From assembly GCA_026401035.1 (NCBI GenBank), contig JAPLNR010000060.1:62001-126000 (forward strand): 64,000 nucleotides of DNA, in the 5' to 3' direction. The position numbers and the translations under genes are program-made. Positions 47,732-56,924 of this stretch are shown one piece after another (the first letter of the stretch is position 1; every line of letters starts with the position of its first letter). The stretch is from Planctomycetia bacterium. Lineage in GTDB: Bacteria > Planctomycetota > Planctomycetia > Pirellulales > UBA1268. Under the pieces are notes generated by a model, which saw nothing but the letters and a program-made list of their open reading frames with translations, was not told the DNA's origin and made no database searches.

Positions 47732-47745
47732 TGTACGGCCGTCCA
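47732..47745. promoter_or_regulatory. Candidate LexA-type site upstream of recA
   Basis: TGTAC-GGCC-GTCCA matches the imuA palindrome TGTAC-N4-GTACA at nine of ten arm positions and with the same spacing. It lies just upstream of the predicted recA -35 rather than across it. Confidence 0.4.
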
Positions 47746-47755
47746 GAAAATCCTC

Positions 47756-47784
47756 TTGCCAGCAACGCCAGCATCCGATACTAT
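47756..47784 (+). promoter_or_regulatory. recA promoter, sigma-70 type
   Basis: TTGCCA (47756-47761) and TACTAT (47779-47784) are 17 bp apart, about 100 bp upstream of the chosen recA start. No other convincing pair was seen between pfkB and recA. Confidence 0.55.
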
Positions 47785-47882
47785 ACCAGCGTTCAGTGTT
47801 CGTTTCCGCGGCAAATCGCTCGATTTATGGTGGCGAAGCAACCACCCCGACGGCATGCCGGGAAACGCGGGAGGCAAACGCC

Positions 47883-49019
<1,137 letters not shown>

Positions 49020-49053
49020 GACTCTCCGATTCGACGAAAATATCCGCCCGACT

Positions 49054-49100
49054 CCGCCCGCGAGTGACCGACCCAAGCGGCCGCTCGCGGGCGGTTTTTT
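49054..49100 (+). terminator. Rho-independent terminator of recA
   Basis: An 11-bp perfect stem (49054-49064 with 49084-49094) encloses 19 bases and is followed directly by six T. It begins 35 bp after the recA stop. Confidence 0.9.
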
Positions 49101-49232
49101 GCGCTCGCCAGCTTTTGCATAGCGCTCGCACGGCGGCCTGCATTTCGAACAGCCGAACCCGCGTGCCCGTTTGCAACGCCGGCGTGTATAGTAGCCGGCT
49201 TCATCCAGCCATTTTTGGGAGCCGATTGCGAC

Positions 49233-51845
49233 ATGAAGGCCGACGAACTCCGCGAAGCATACCTTGCTTTTTTCGAATCGAAGGGCTGTATTCGCCGCCC
49301 CAGCGACGTGCTCGTGCCGCGGTGGGATCCGTCGGTGCTCTTCACGCCCGCCGGCATGAACCAGTTCAAGGACCACTTCCTTGGCAAGTGCAAACTGGAA
49401 TTCACCAGGGCCACCACCTGCCAGAAGTGCCTCCGTACCGGCGACATCGACAACGTGGGGCGAACTGCGCGGCATCACACCTTCTTTGAGATGCTGGGCA
49501 ACTTCAGTTTTGGCGACTACTTCAAACGCGAGGCGATTCTCTGGGCCTGGGAATTCCTGACGAGCAAGAACTGGCTCAACATCGCCCCCGAAAAACTCTC
49601 CATCACGGTCTACGAGGACGACGACGAGGCCTTTCGCATCTGGTCGAACGAGGTTGGCGTACCCGCAGCGCGAATCACACGCATGGGTGAAGATGACAAC
49701 TTCTGGCCCGCCGGCGCGCCCACGCAGGGGCCGGACGGCGTCTGTGGCCCGTGCAGCGAGATCTTCTACCGAATGCCCGACGGCAGTGACGTGGAGATCT
49801 GGAACCTCGTCTTCACGCAGTTCAACCGCGTCGGCACACCGCCTGACAACCTCCGGCCGCTCCCGAGCCGCAACATCGACACCGGCATGGGCCTCGAACG
49901 GACTGCGGCGATGCTGCAGGGAGTCGACAGTAATTTCCACATCGATATCCTCCGGCCGCTCGTCGAGGCGGTGGGGGAGGTCTGCGGCAGGAAATACGTC
50001 CCGGCCGACGACGACGGCCGCCGCATGCGGCGGATCGCCGACCATGTGCGGGCCTGCACGTTCGCCATTCACGAGAACGTGCTGCCGGGCAACAACGAGG
50101 AGAAGTATGTCGTCAAGCGGCTCCTGCGGCGGGCCGTACTCGACGGCCGCCAGATGGGGATGCGGGAGCCGTTCCTGCACGAACTACCCGGCACCGTCGC
50201 CGCACTGATGCGGAAGCCCTATCCGGAACTCGCCGAAACGGTCGATCGCGTCGCCACAGTGATCAAGCGGGAGGAGGAATCGTTTCTCGCCACGATTGAC
50301 GGGGGGCTCGAGCGGATCGAGAAACTCTTCACGGCGATCGAGCGATCCGGCGCGGGGCTCGTGGGCGGCAGCGAGGCGGCCGAGCTCTACACGACGTATG
50401 GCTTTCCACCGGAGCTGCTCGAAACGCTCGCCGCCGAACGAAACTGTGCCTTCGACTGGAATGGGTTTCGCGAGGCGATGGAGGCCCACGGCCAGCGGTC
50501 GGGCGCCGGGGCCCGCGTGGAGGTGTTTGCCTCCGGGCCGCTTGATGCGCTCAAGAAGGCGATGCACGGATCGGAGTTCGTCGGCTACGAGACGCTCGAC
50601 ACAGACAGCAAGGTGATCGGCATCATCGCCCAAGACAGGCTCTGTGAATCGCTGCGCGAAGTCGGCCACGAGTCGCCGGTCACGATCGTTCTCGACCGGA
50701 CGAGCTTCTACGGCGAGTCGGGCGGCCAGGTGGGGGATACGGGCACGCTCGAATGGCCAGGCGGACGCTTCGAGGTGACCGACACGCAGCGTGAAGGCGG
50801 CTTCATGCTGCACACCGGCCACCTCCGAGAGGGCGTGCTTGACCTGGGGCATTCCGTACGCGCAACGGTCGACGCCGACCGGCGATCCGCGATCCGACGG
50901 GCCCATTCGGCCACACACCTGATCCACGCGGCGCTGCAGCACTATCTCGGCTCCCACGCCGTGCAGCAGGGATCGAAGGTCGATGCCGACATGCTGCGAT
51001 TCGACTTTTCCCACACCAGCGCCGTCGGCCACGAAACGCTCCAGCAAATCGAGACGATGGTGAACCACAACACACTGGCCGCCCTGCCGGTGTCGGCGCA
51101 GCTGTTGCCGCTCGCCGAAGCCCGCCATGCCGGGGCGATGATGCTCTTCGGCGAAAAGTATCCCGACGTCGTCCGCATGGTGACGATGGATCAGGTGAGC
51201 CGCGAACTCTGCGGCGGCACGCACGTCACGAGCACCGGCCAGATCGGCATGGTGAAGATCGTGGGCGAGGAGAGCGTGTCAGCCGGCACGCGGCGGGTGA
51301 CGGCGGTGACGGGCCGCCGTGCCATGGAGCGGTTTCGGGCGGCCGAGGGCGTTCTCGCCGAGTCGGCGGCCGCGCTCAAGGTGCCCGCCGCGGAACTCCC
51401 GATGCGGCTGGCCGCCGTCATCAAGGAACTCAAGGAGCTCAAGAAGAACCGGGGGCCGGCGACCGGTGCCGCCCTTTCGGTCGACGAACTGCTGGCGGGG
51501 GCTGCCGATATTTCCGGTACCCGGATCGTGGTGGCCGACGCGCGGGGGAGCGATGCCGCCGCCATGCGGCAGTGCATCGACCAACTTCGCCGCAAGGCGA
51601 GCCCCATCGCCGTATTCCTCGGCTCGAGCGAGGCCGACAAGGTGACGCTCGTGGCCGGCATCTCCCGCGAACTCGAGGAGCGGGGCCTCTCAGCCGGCAA
51701 CTGGATCAAGGACGCGGCGGCGATCGTGGGCGGCAAGGGGGGCGGACGGCCCGACCTTGCCCAGGCCGGCGGCAAGCTCGTGGACAAGCTCCCCGATGCA
51801 CTCGCCGCCGCCCGCAAGGCCATCGAACAGTTGCTGAAGGCGTAA
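49233..51845 (+). CDS. alaS: Alanyl-tRNA synthetase
   Basis: Class II synthetase that charges tRNA-Ala. The 870-residue protein, from MKADELREAYLAFFESKG, has the usual length. The aminoacylation core shows the conserved FTRATTCQKCLRTGDIDNVG and GNFSFGDYFK. TGMGLERTAAMLQG is motif 3-like. The editing domain carries HSATHLIHAAL and CGGTHV as the Zn ligands, and the C-Ala domain with the Gly-rich GGKGGGRPDLAQAGG ends the chain. It follows recA, a pairing seen in many bacteria; the terminator between them suggests a separate promoter. It is convergent with tpx at 12 bp. Confidence 0.97.
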   Translation: MKADELREAYLAFFESKGCIRRPSDVLVPRWDPSVLFTPAGMNQFKDHFLGKCKLEFTRATTCQKCLRTGDIDNVGRTARHHTFFEMLGNFSFGDYFKREAILWAWEFLTSKNWLNIAPEKLSITVYEDDDEAFRIWSNEVGVPAARITRMGEDDNFWPAGAPTQGPDGVCGPCSEIFYRMPDGSDVEIWNLVFTQFNRVGTPPDNLRPLPSRNIDTGMGLERTAAMLQGVDSNFHIDILRPLVEAVGEVCGRKYVPADDDGRRMRRIADHVRACTFAIHENVLPGNNEEKYVVKRLLRRAVLDGRQMGMREPFLHELPGTVAALMRKPYPELAETVDRVATVIKREEESFLATIDGGLERIEKLFTAIERSGAGLVGGSEAAELYTTYGFPPELLETLAAERNCAFDWNGFREAMEAHGQRSGAGARVEVFASGPLDALKKAMHGSEFVGYETLDTDSKVIGIIAQDRLCESLREVGHESPVTIVLDRTSFYGESGGQVGDTGTLEWPGGRFEVTDTQREGGFMLHTGHLREGVLDLGHSVRATVDADRRSAIRRAHSATHLIHAALQHYLGSHAVQQGSKVDADMLRFDFSHTSAVGHETLQQIETMVNHNTLAALPVSAQLLPLAEARHAGAMMLFGEKYPDVVRMVTMDQVSRELCGGTHVTSTGQIGMVKIVGEESVSAGTRRVTAVTGRRAMERFRAAEGVLAESAAALKVPAAELPMRLAAVIKELKELKKNRGPATGAALSVDELLAGAADISGTRIVVADARGSDAAAMRQCIDQLRRKASPIAVFLGSSEADKVTLVAGISRELEERGLSAGNWIKDAAAIVGGKGGGRPDLAQAGGKLVDKLPDALAAARKAIEQLLKA

Positions 51846-51857
51846 CCGGCGGTTCAT

Positions 51858-52379
51858 TCAGACGAGCTTCTCGATCGCAGCCAGTGCGGCGTCGTAATTC
51901 GGCTCCTCGGCCACTTCCTTCACGACCTGGGCGTATTTCACGACGCCCTGGGAGTCGAGCACGAAGACGGCGCGGGCGAGAATCTTCAGCTCGTCGATGA
52001 GCAGGCCCCAGTGCTGGCCAAAATTGCGGTCCATGTAATCGCTGCCGTTCTTCATCGCCTTGATGTCCTCGGCGCCGCAGAAGCGGCTCATCGCGAAGGG
52101 CAGATCGAGGCTGACGGTGAGGGCCGTGATCTTGTCGCCGAGCGCCGCCAGCCGCTTGTTGAATGTTTTGGTCTGCACTTGGCAGACCGGCGTGTCGAGC
52201 GAGGGCACGACGCTGATGAAGGCTGGCTTGCCGAGGAGGTCGGCCTTCTTGATGTGCTCCATGCCGCCGGCGCCAAAGCAGGTCAGGTCGAAATCGGGGG
52301 CGGGGGAGCCAACCTTTACCTCGTCGCCCACCAGCGTGAGCGGACTGCCTTTGAACGTCACTGCGCCGTGTCGACCCAT
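51858..52379 (-). CDS. tpx: Thiol peroxidase (Tpx, atypical 2-Cys peroxiredoxin)
   Basis: Reduces peroxides using a thiol. From MGRHGAVTFKGSPLTLVG the protein has 173 residues, matching Tpx. The peroxidatic Cys66 is in SLDTPVCQVQT and the resolving Cys101 in SRFCGAED, as expected for the atypical 2-Cys group. No signal peptide. GGAG lies nine bases before the ATG. The open frame continues 36 codons upstream but that part is not conserved. Its natural reductant would be thioredoxin. Confidence 0.94.
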   Translation of the reverse strand: MGRHGAVTFKGSPLTLVGDEVKVGSPAPDFDLTCFGAGGMEHIKKADLLGKPAFISVVPSLDTPVCQVQTKTFNKRLAALGDKITALTVSLDLPFAMSRFCGAEDIKAMKNGSDYMDRNFGQHWGLLIDELKILARAVFVLDSQGVVKYAQVVKEVAEEPNYDAALAAIEKLV

Positions 52380-52594
52380 GATGTCTGTCTCCTCGGGATG
52401 AAATGCTCGCAGCGATCGCCGCTGCTGACGGGCAGTATTGCTGGGATTCGCCCCCCGGCAAGCCCTCATGGGATGGCGACGGGGCAAACACGGCCGGAGC
52501 GCCGCTCCAGACAGCCGGCGCGGCGGCTGCTACCATGGCCCCGCATGACCGCGTGCATTCGGTTTCTATCGATTCATTGAGGCTGCTTTCCGCG

Positions 52595-52774
52595 ATGGCA
52601 CTCCTGAGGGCGATCGGACGATTTGGTCAGTTGCTCGGCCTGGGCATCCCCGTGTTTGCCGTGCTCCTGCAACTGGGCGGCAGGCTCCTGCCCAGCCAGA
52701 TGCTGGTCATGCTCGTGGTGGCCGTCTGCTGCTTCGGAATCGGACGGATCCTGGAGGGATACGCGCACTCATGA
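52595..52774 (+). CDS. Small two-helix membrane protein upstream of manA
   Basis: A 59-residue protein from MALLRAIGRFGQLLGLG with two hydrophobic helices (LGLGIPVFAVLLQLGG and MLVMLVVAVCCFGIG) and a charged end GRILEGYAHS. Its stop overlaps the manA start as ATGATG, so the two are coupled. Codon use and compactness argue for a real gene. No function is known to me; from memory similar short genes precede manA in other planctomycetes. Confidence 0.7.
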   Translation: MALLRAIGRFGQLLGLGIPVFAVLLQLGGRLLPSQMLVMLVVAVCCFGIGRILEGYAHS

Positions 52775-53799
52775 TGCACCCGCTCCTGTTCGCGCCGATC
52801 TACCGCCGCTACATCTGGGGAGGCCGGCGGTTTGCGACCGCCCTCGGCCGCAACCTGCCGCCCGGCGACGATTACGCCGAGTCATGGGAGCTCGTCGACA
52901 GGCCGAAACGTGCCGACGAGGAGAGCACCGTGGCCCGCGGACCGCTCGCCGGCTCCACGCTCGGCACGCTCGTGCGGGAACGCGGGGGCGAACTCCTGGG
53001 GAAACACGCCCCGCAGCGGTCGTTTCCACTCCTCTTCAAGTTTCTCGATGCCTGCCGCGACCTCTCGGTACAGGTGCATCCCGACGATGCCCGCGCCGCA
53101 AAACTTTCACCGCCCGACCTCGGCAAGACGGAGGCTTGGTATGTCGTCGACTGCGTGCCTGGCAGTCGCGTCTATGCCGGGCTGCAGGCTGGCGTCGATC
53201 AGCGGCGGTTGGCGGAGGCCATCCGGGCAGGGCGGTGCGAGGAGGTGCTCCACTCGTTCGCCGCCCGGCCGGGCGATTGCATCTTCATTCCCGCCGGCAC
53301 GGTCCATGCGATCGGCGCGGGCCTGATCGTCGCGGAGATTCAGCAGTCGAGCGACGTGACCTATCGCCTCTACGACTGGAATCGCACCGGCCCGGACGGC
53401 AAATCCCGGCCGCTGCACATCGACGCCGGCGTCGAGGCCGTCACGCACCTCGGGCCCGTCGATCCATTGCGGCCAGTGCCGCTGGCCGATCCGGCAATGC
53501 GCCGTCTGGTGACGAGCGATTATTTCCTGTTCGACGAAGTGCGGCCCGGCGCCGACTGGAGTATCGGAGGCGATGATGCCTGTCACTTTCTCGCCGTGCT
53601 CGAGGGAACGCTGCACCTCGACGACGCGTGGAATCTTCCGCCGCTGACCCGCGGCCAAACCATGCTGTTGCCGGCGGCCATCGGCCGACAAACGCTGCGC
53701 ACGGTGCCGTCCGACGGCCAGGCAAAGCTGCTGCACGTGATGCTGCCGGAGGCCTGCGATCGACCGGCCGGGGATCGGGAATGGAGAACGGCGCCGTAG
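52771..53799 (+). CDS. manA: Mannose-6-phosphate isomerase, class I
   Basis: Interconverts mannose-6-phosphate and fructose-6-phosphate. The 342-residue cupin-fold protein starts MMHPLLFAPIYRRYIWGG (ATG at 52771 or 52774). The Zn ligands are visible: Gln/His in LSVQVHPDD, Glu in GKTEAWYVVD and His in IPAGTVHAIG. The catalytic Arg region is DVTYRLYDWNR. It is shorter than the 390-residue E. coli form and similar in size to Bacillus ManA. The small gene upstream overlaps it by four bases. Confidence 0.93.
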   Translation: MMHPLLFAPIYRRYIWGGRRFATALGRNLPPGDDYAESWELVDRPKRADEESTVARGPLAGSTLGTLVRERGGELLGKHAPQRSFPLLFKFLDACRDLSVQVHPDDARAAKLSPPDLGKTEAWYVVDCVPGSRVYAGLQAGVDQRRLAEAIRAGRCEEVLHSFAARPGDCIFIPAGTVHAIGAGLIVAEIQQSSDVTYRLYDWNRTGPDGKSRPLHIDAGVEAVTHLGPVDPLRPVPLADPAMRRLVTSDYFLFDEVRPGADWSIGGDDACHFLAVLEGTLHLDDAWNLPPLTRGQTMLLPAAIGRQTLRTVPSDGQAKLLHVMLPEACDRPAGDREWRTAP

Positions 53800-53865
53800 G
53801 ACCGCTTTCCGGCAGGGAAACCGCCCTTGGTCGGCATGGCTTGGCGGCCCTACACTCCCGCCCCC

Positions 53866-54123
53866 ATGAAGTATCGCCATCTGTCCGTCGTGCTCGTGCT
53901 GCTCTCGGCGTCAGGCTGCGCCTCGCTCGGCAAGCCCGACTGGCTCGATCCGGGGCCCGCCCGCGCCCAACAACGCAAGGCGGTCCGATTCGATCCCTAC
54001 CTGCAGGACGACATCGCGCCCTCGTCGCTGCGGATCCCGCTTATGGACGGTACGCGGCCCCGGGATTTCGCCGTGCCGGTGCCGGAAGTCCGCCGCGCCC
54101 GCTGGTGGTCGCCGGTGCAGTGA
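53866..54123 (+). CDS. Small lipoprotein
   Basis: An 85-residue predicted lipoprotein, MKYRHLSVVLVLLSASGC, with lipobox SASGC ending at residue 18. The remaining 67 residues are polar with several Arg and Pro and no domain that I recognise. An upstream ATG (53827) gives a non-conserved extension. It sits between manA and the pseudouridine synthase. Confidence 0.7.
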   Translation: MKYRHLSVVLVLLSASGCASLGKPDWLDPGPARAQQRKAVRFDPYLQDDIAPSSLRIPLMDGTRPRDFAVPVPEVRRARWWSPVQ

Positions 54124-54203
54124 CGGCCGCCCCGGAGCGTGTATGATCCGGGGGCCGTGTTTTGCGGCAGTCTGCAGCCGCCCGTCCCTCGCGAAAGTCT
54201 CCC

Positions 54204-55367
54204 GTGCCCACTCCGTCCAGCCCAGGCGGCCCCAGCGGCCGTTCGTCCAAGATCACCTCCCGCCGCCGGCCGGCGCCGGCGACCGTTCCTGCCGAGCCCG
54301 TCAGGGGCCGCGGCATGAAGGGCAGGGGGGCGCGTTTCAGTCCGCCGGTCGACGACGGACTCGAACGGCTGCAGAAGGTGCTGGCCGCCGCTGGTCTGGG
54401 CAGCCGGCGCAGCTGCGAGGAGTTGATCACGGCCGGCCGTGTCGAGGTCGACCGCAAGGTCGTTGCCGAACTTGGCTCCCGCGTCGATCCGCTGCGGCAG
54501 GAAATCCGGGTGGATGGCGAACGGCTCCCCGATCCGCGGCGCGTGGTCTACATGCTCTACAAGCCGGTCGGTGTCGTCACCACCAACTACGATCCGTCCG
54601 GCCGACCACGGGTTGTCGATCTCGTGCCCGGCGATCAACGCCTGTTCGCGATCGGCCGGCTCGATCGCATGAGTGAGGGGCTCATTTTCGTCACCAATGA
54701 TGGCGAGTTGGCAAACCTGCTGGCCCACCCGCGGTATGGCGTCGAAAAGAAATACCTCGTGCAGGTGGCGGGGGTTCCCACGCCGGAAACCATCGAAAAA
54801 TTGCGGAAGGGAATCAAGCTCGCCGAAGGCACCGCCCGCGCCCAGCACGTACACCTGAAATCACAGCACAAGCAGAGCGCCGTCCTCGAGATGGTGCTCG
54901 ACGAGGGCAAGAATCGCGAGATCCGCCGCATGCTCGCGCAACTCGGCCACAAGGTCCACCAACTGAAGCGGGTCGCCGTCGGCAAACTCTCACTCGGGAG
55001 CCTGCTGCCCGGCCAGCATCGCCAACTGGCCTGGAACGAGGTCGACGCCCTGCGAAAAGACGCCATCAGCCACGTCGGTTCTGCGCTGGATACACGGCCG
55101 CGGCCCAGGCTTGACGACCGCCGAGGCGGCCCGCGCCGGCCTCCGCAACGGGGCGACGGCCGGACGGACGGTCCACGCGGTGTTCCGGCCGGCGGGATCC
55201 GCGGCAAGAAGTCATTCGGTCGGCGGCCGGCAGCGTCTGACCAGCGGGAGTCTGGCGATCGGGAGGGCCGGCCCATGCGTCCTCCCACGCGGCCGCCCGC
55301 GGGCGCCCCGCGGCGCCGACGAAAACCGGGCAAGGCCTCCACATGGAGAAAGCCCCGCGGCGAGTGA
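54204..55367 (+). CDS. rluB: Pseudouridine synthase, RsuA/RluB family
   Basis: Modifies uridine in rRNA, most likely 23S. Residues 50-100 form an S4 domain (LERLQKVLAAAGLGSRRSCE) and the catalytic Asp is in IGRLDRMSEGLIFVTND. RMLAQLGHKVHQLKRVAVGKL is the conserved end of the domain. The last 100 residues are Arg/Gly/Pro-rich and probably disordered and RNA-binding. The start is uncertain: GTG at 54204 is used, TTG at 54162 is possible. RluB, RluF and RsuA share this architecture, so the exact target is inferred. Confidence 0.85.
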   Translation: MPTPSSPGGPSGRSSKITSRRRPAPATVPAEPVRGRGMKGRGARFSPPVDDGLERLQKVLAAAGLGSRRSCEELITAGRVEVDRKVVAELGSRVDPLRQEIRVDGERLPDPRRVVYMLYKPVGVVTTNYDPSGRPRVVDLVPGDQRLFAIGRLDRMSEGLIFVTNDGELANLLAHPRYGVEKKYLVQVAGVPTPETIEKLRKGIKLAEGTARAQHVHLKSQHKQSAVLEMVLDEGKNREIRRMLAQLGHKVHQLKRVAVGKLSLGSLLPGQHRQLAWNEVDALRKDAISHVGSALDTRPRPRLDDRRGGPRRPPQRGDGRTDGPRGVPAGGIRGKKSFGRRPAASDQRESGDREGRPMRPPTRPPAGAPRRRRKPGKASTWRKPRGE

Positions 55368-55421
55368 TGCCGCGGCCCCCAGCGCATCCTCAATGCCTCG
55401 CACACCCGCCGCGACCCCGCC

Positions 55422-56390
55422 ATGACCAGCCCTTCCAGCCCTTCCACACCGCCCCCGATGGCCGCCGCACCGATGCACCAGACCGCGGCGTGCTATGCCG
55501 ATGCGGCACACTTCACAACCGCGCGAATCGTGTTCAACACGCGGATCGCCGAGCGGACCCACCGCATCCGGATCGAATGCCCGGAGATCGCCGCCGCCAC
55601 GCTGCCCGGGCAGTTTGCCATGCTGCGGATTCCCGACCGCAACGACCCGCTGCTCGCCCGGCCACTGGCCGTCTACGAGACGTTTCTGGCCGAGGATGAT
55701 CGGCAACCGGCAGGGGCACCGGCCGACCGTCGGTTCGTCGATTTTATCTACCTCGTGCACGGCAAGTTCACGACGGCCCTCCAGGAGATCCGTGCCGGTT
55801 CCGAGATGGTCGTCTGGGGGCCGCTCGGCAACGGCTTTGCGGCGACTCCTGCCACCGACCATCTCGTGCTCGTCGCGGGAGGCATCGGTCAGACAGCCCT
55901 GCTGGCACTCGGTAGGGAACGGCTGGGCGGCGGCCGCTACGGCCTGCAGCCACGGTCCGTGCCCGCCGCCAGTCGGGTGACGCTCTGCTGGGGCGCCCGC
56001 AGCGGGGCGATGTTCGGTGCCGTCGAAGACTTCCGTGCCGCCGGCATCGATGTCCACCTGGCCACGCTCGACGGCTCGGCAGGCCGCCGCGGCACGGTCA
56101 TCGACCTGCTCGACGACCTCGGTGCCGGCCTGAACGACGGACAGTCCACAGCCTCGACCCTCGTTGCCTGCTGCGGCCCGGAGGGGATGATGGCTGCCGT
56201 CGCACGCTGGACTGCCGAGCGACGGATCCGCTGCCAGGTTTCTCTCGAGGCCCCGATGGCCTGCGGCGTGGGAATCTGCTTCACCTGCGTGGCCCGGGTG
56301 CGCGATCTGATATCCGGCGGCTGGGACTATCGACGCACGTGCGTCGAAGGACCGGTCTTCGACGCCGGCACCATCGTTTGGGATGACTAA
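55422..56390 (+). CDS. pyrK: PyrK-like dihydroorotate dehydrogenase electron-transfer subunit
   Basis: FAD- and iron-sulfur-containing reductase subunit. The 322-residue protein has an FNR-type FAD domain (PGQFAMLRIP, ARPLAVYE) and an NAD-binding segment (LVLVAGGIGQTALLAL, then ACCGPEGMM). Four Cys of a [2Fe-2S] cluster lie near the end: MACGVGICFTCVAR and RRTCVEGPVF. That layout is typical of PyrK. No pyrD lies next to it, so the name is by family; it could also serve as a general ferredoxin-NAD reductase. The N-terminal 20 residues are Pro-rich and the start may be later. Confidence 0.82.
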   Translation: MTSPSSPSTPPPMAAAPMHQTAACYADAAHFTTARIVFNTRIAERTHRIRIECPEIAAATLPGQFAMLRIPDRNDPLLARPLAVYETFLAEDDRQPAGAPADRRFVDFIYLVHGKFTTALQEIRAGSEMVVWGPLGNGFAATPATDHLVLVAGGIGQTALLALGRERLGGGRYGLQPRSVPAASRVTLCWGARSGAMFGAVEDFRAAGIDVHLATLDGSAGRRGTVIDLLDDLGAGLNDGQSTASTLVACCGPEGMMAAVARWTAERRIRCQVSLEAPMACGVGICFTCVARVRDLISGGWDYRRTCVEGPVFDAGTIVWDD

Positions 56391-56404
56391 CCAAACGAAA
56401 GTAG

Positions 56405-56422
56405 GACGGGCTTTAGCCTGTC
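56405..56422. repeat. REP-like hairpin
   Basis: GACGGGCT-TT-AGCCTGTC forms an 8-bp stem with one G-T. It resembles the first hairpin of the 37-kb array, which also contains GGCT..AGCC and CCTGTC. CTGTCATG recurs 20-35 bases downstream. It lies between the convergent pyrK and rpsT genes and may stop transcription or be one of a family of intergenic repeats. Confidence 0.4.
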
Positions 56423-56553
56423 ATGTCTTGTCATGGTATGGCCTGTCATGTGCTGACGTGCCGCATTGTTCGCCGGCGGTGACATGCTGGGCAAGGCGGC
56501 GCACGTTTGACGGGGTTCGGCCAGGAAAAACTGAGCAAGCCCTCCCGAGACGA

Positions 56554-56871
56554 TCAGGCCTTGGCCTTGCCGGTTTTCTTGGTCGGCGTGCTCACAGCCG
56601 CTCCGCCCTTGGACACGGCCAGCACCCGCGCCGAAAGCCGCGACTTGATGCGGGCCGCACGGTTGGGATGGATCGTTCGCTTGGCGGCTGCACGGTCGGT
56701 CTTCTTGGCAACCAGCCGGAAATGCTCGCGGGCCGCCGGGATGTCGCCGCTGGTGAGCGCATCGAACAGTTTCCGCATCTCCGACTTGATCTCCGACTTG
56801 ATGGCCCGATTCCGCTCCCGGCTGCGGAGATTCTGACGCAGACGCTTCTTGGCACTCACCGAATGTGGCAT
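56554..56871 (-). CDS. rpsT: 30S ribosomal protein S20
   Basis: 16S rRNA-binding protein. The 105-residue basic protein begins MPHSVSAKKRLRQNLRSRER and has the three-helix composition rich in Lys, Arg and Ala (KRTIHPNRAARIKSRLS). It is longer than the usual 86-90 by a Lys/Thr tail (STPTKKTGKAKA). It lies alone, convergent with pyrK. Confidence 0.93.
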   Translation of the reverse strand: MPHSVSAKKRLRQNLRSRERNRAIKSEIKSEMRKLFDALTSGDIPAAREHFRLVAKKTDRAAAKRTIHPNRAARIKSRLSARVLAVSKGGAAVSTPTKKTGKAKA

Positions 56872-56924
56872 TCCAGATCCTTGCAGACTTGAGAAAAGTG
56901 TTGTGAAAATGGGTGGTCGACCGG

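Noticed and set aside
47786-47800. GTTC-N3-GTTC direct repeat between the recA promoter and the gene as a LexA site
   Set aside because: The spacing and repeat orientation do not fit the imuA palindrome or known LexA forms; the TGTAC-N4-GTCCA site at 47732 is a better match.
56520-56553. Terminator of rpsT just after its stop on the minus strand
   Set aside because: There is a T run, but the stem before it is only about three base pairs, so it was not annotated.
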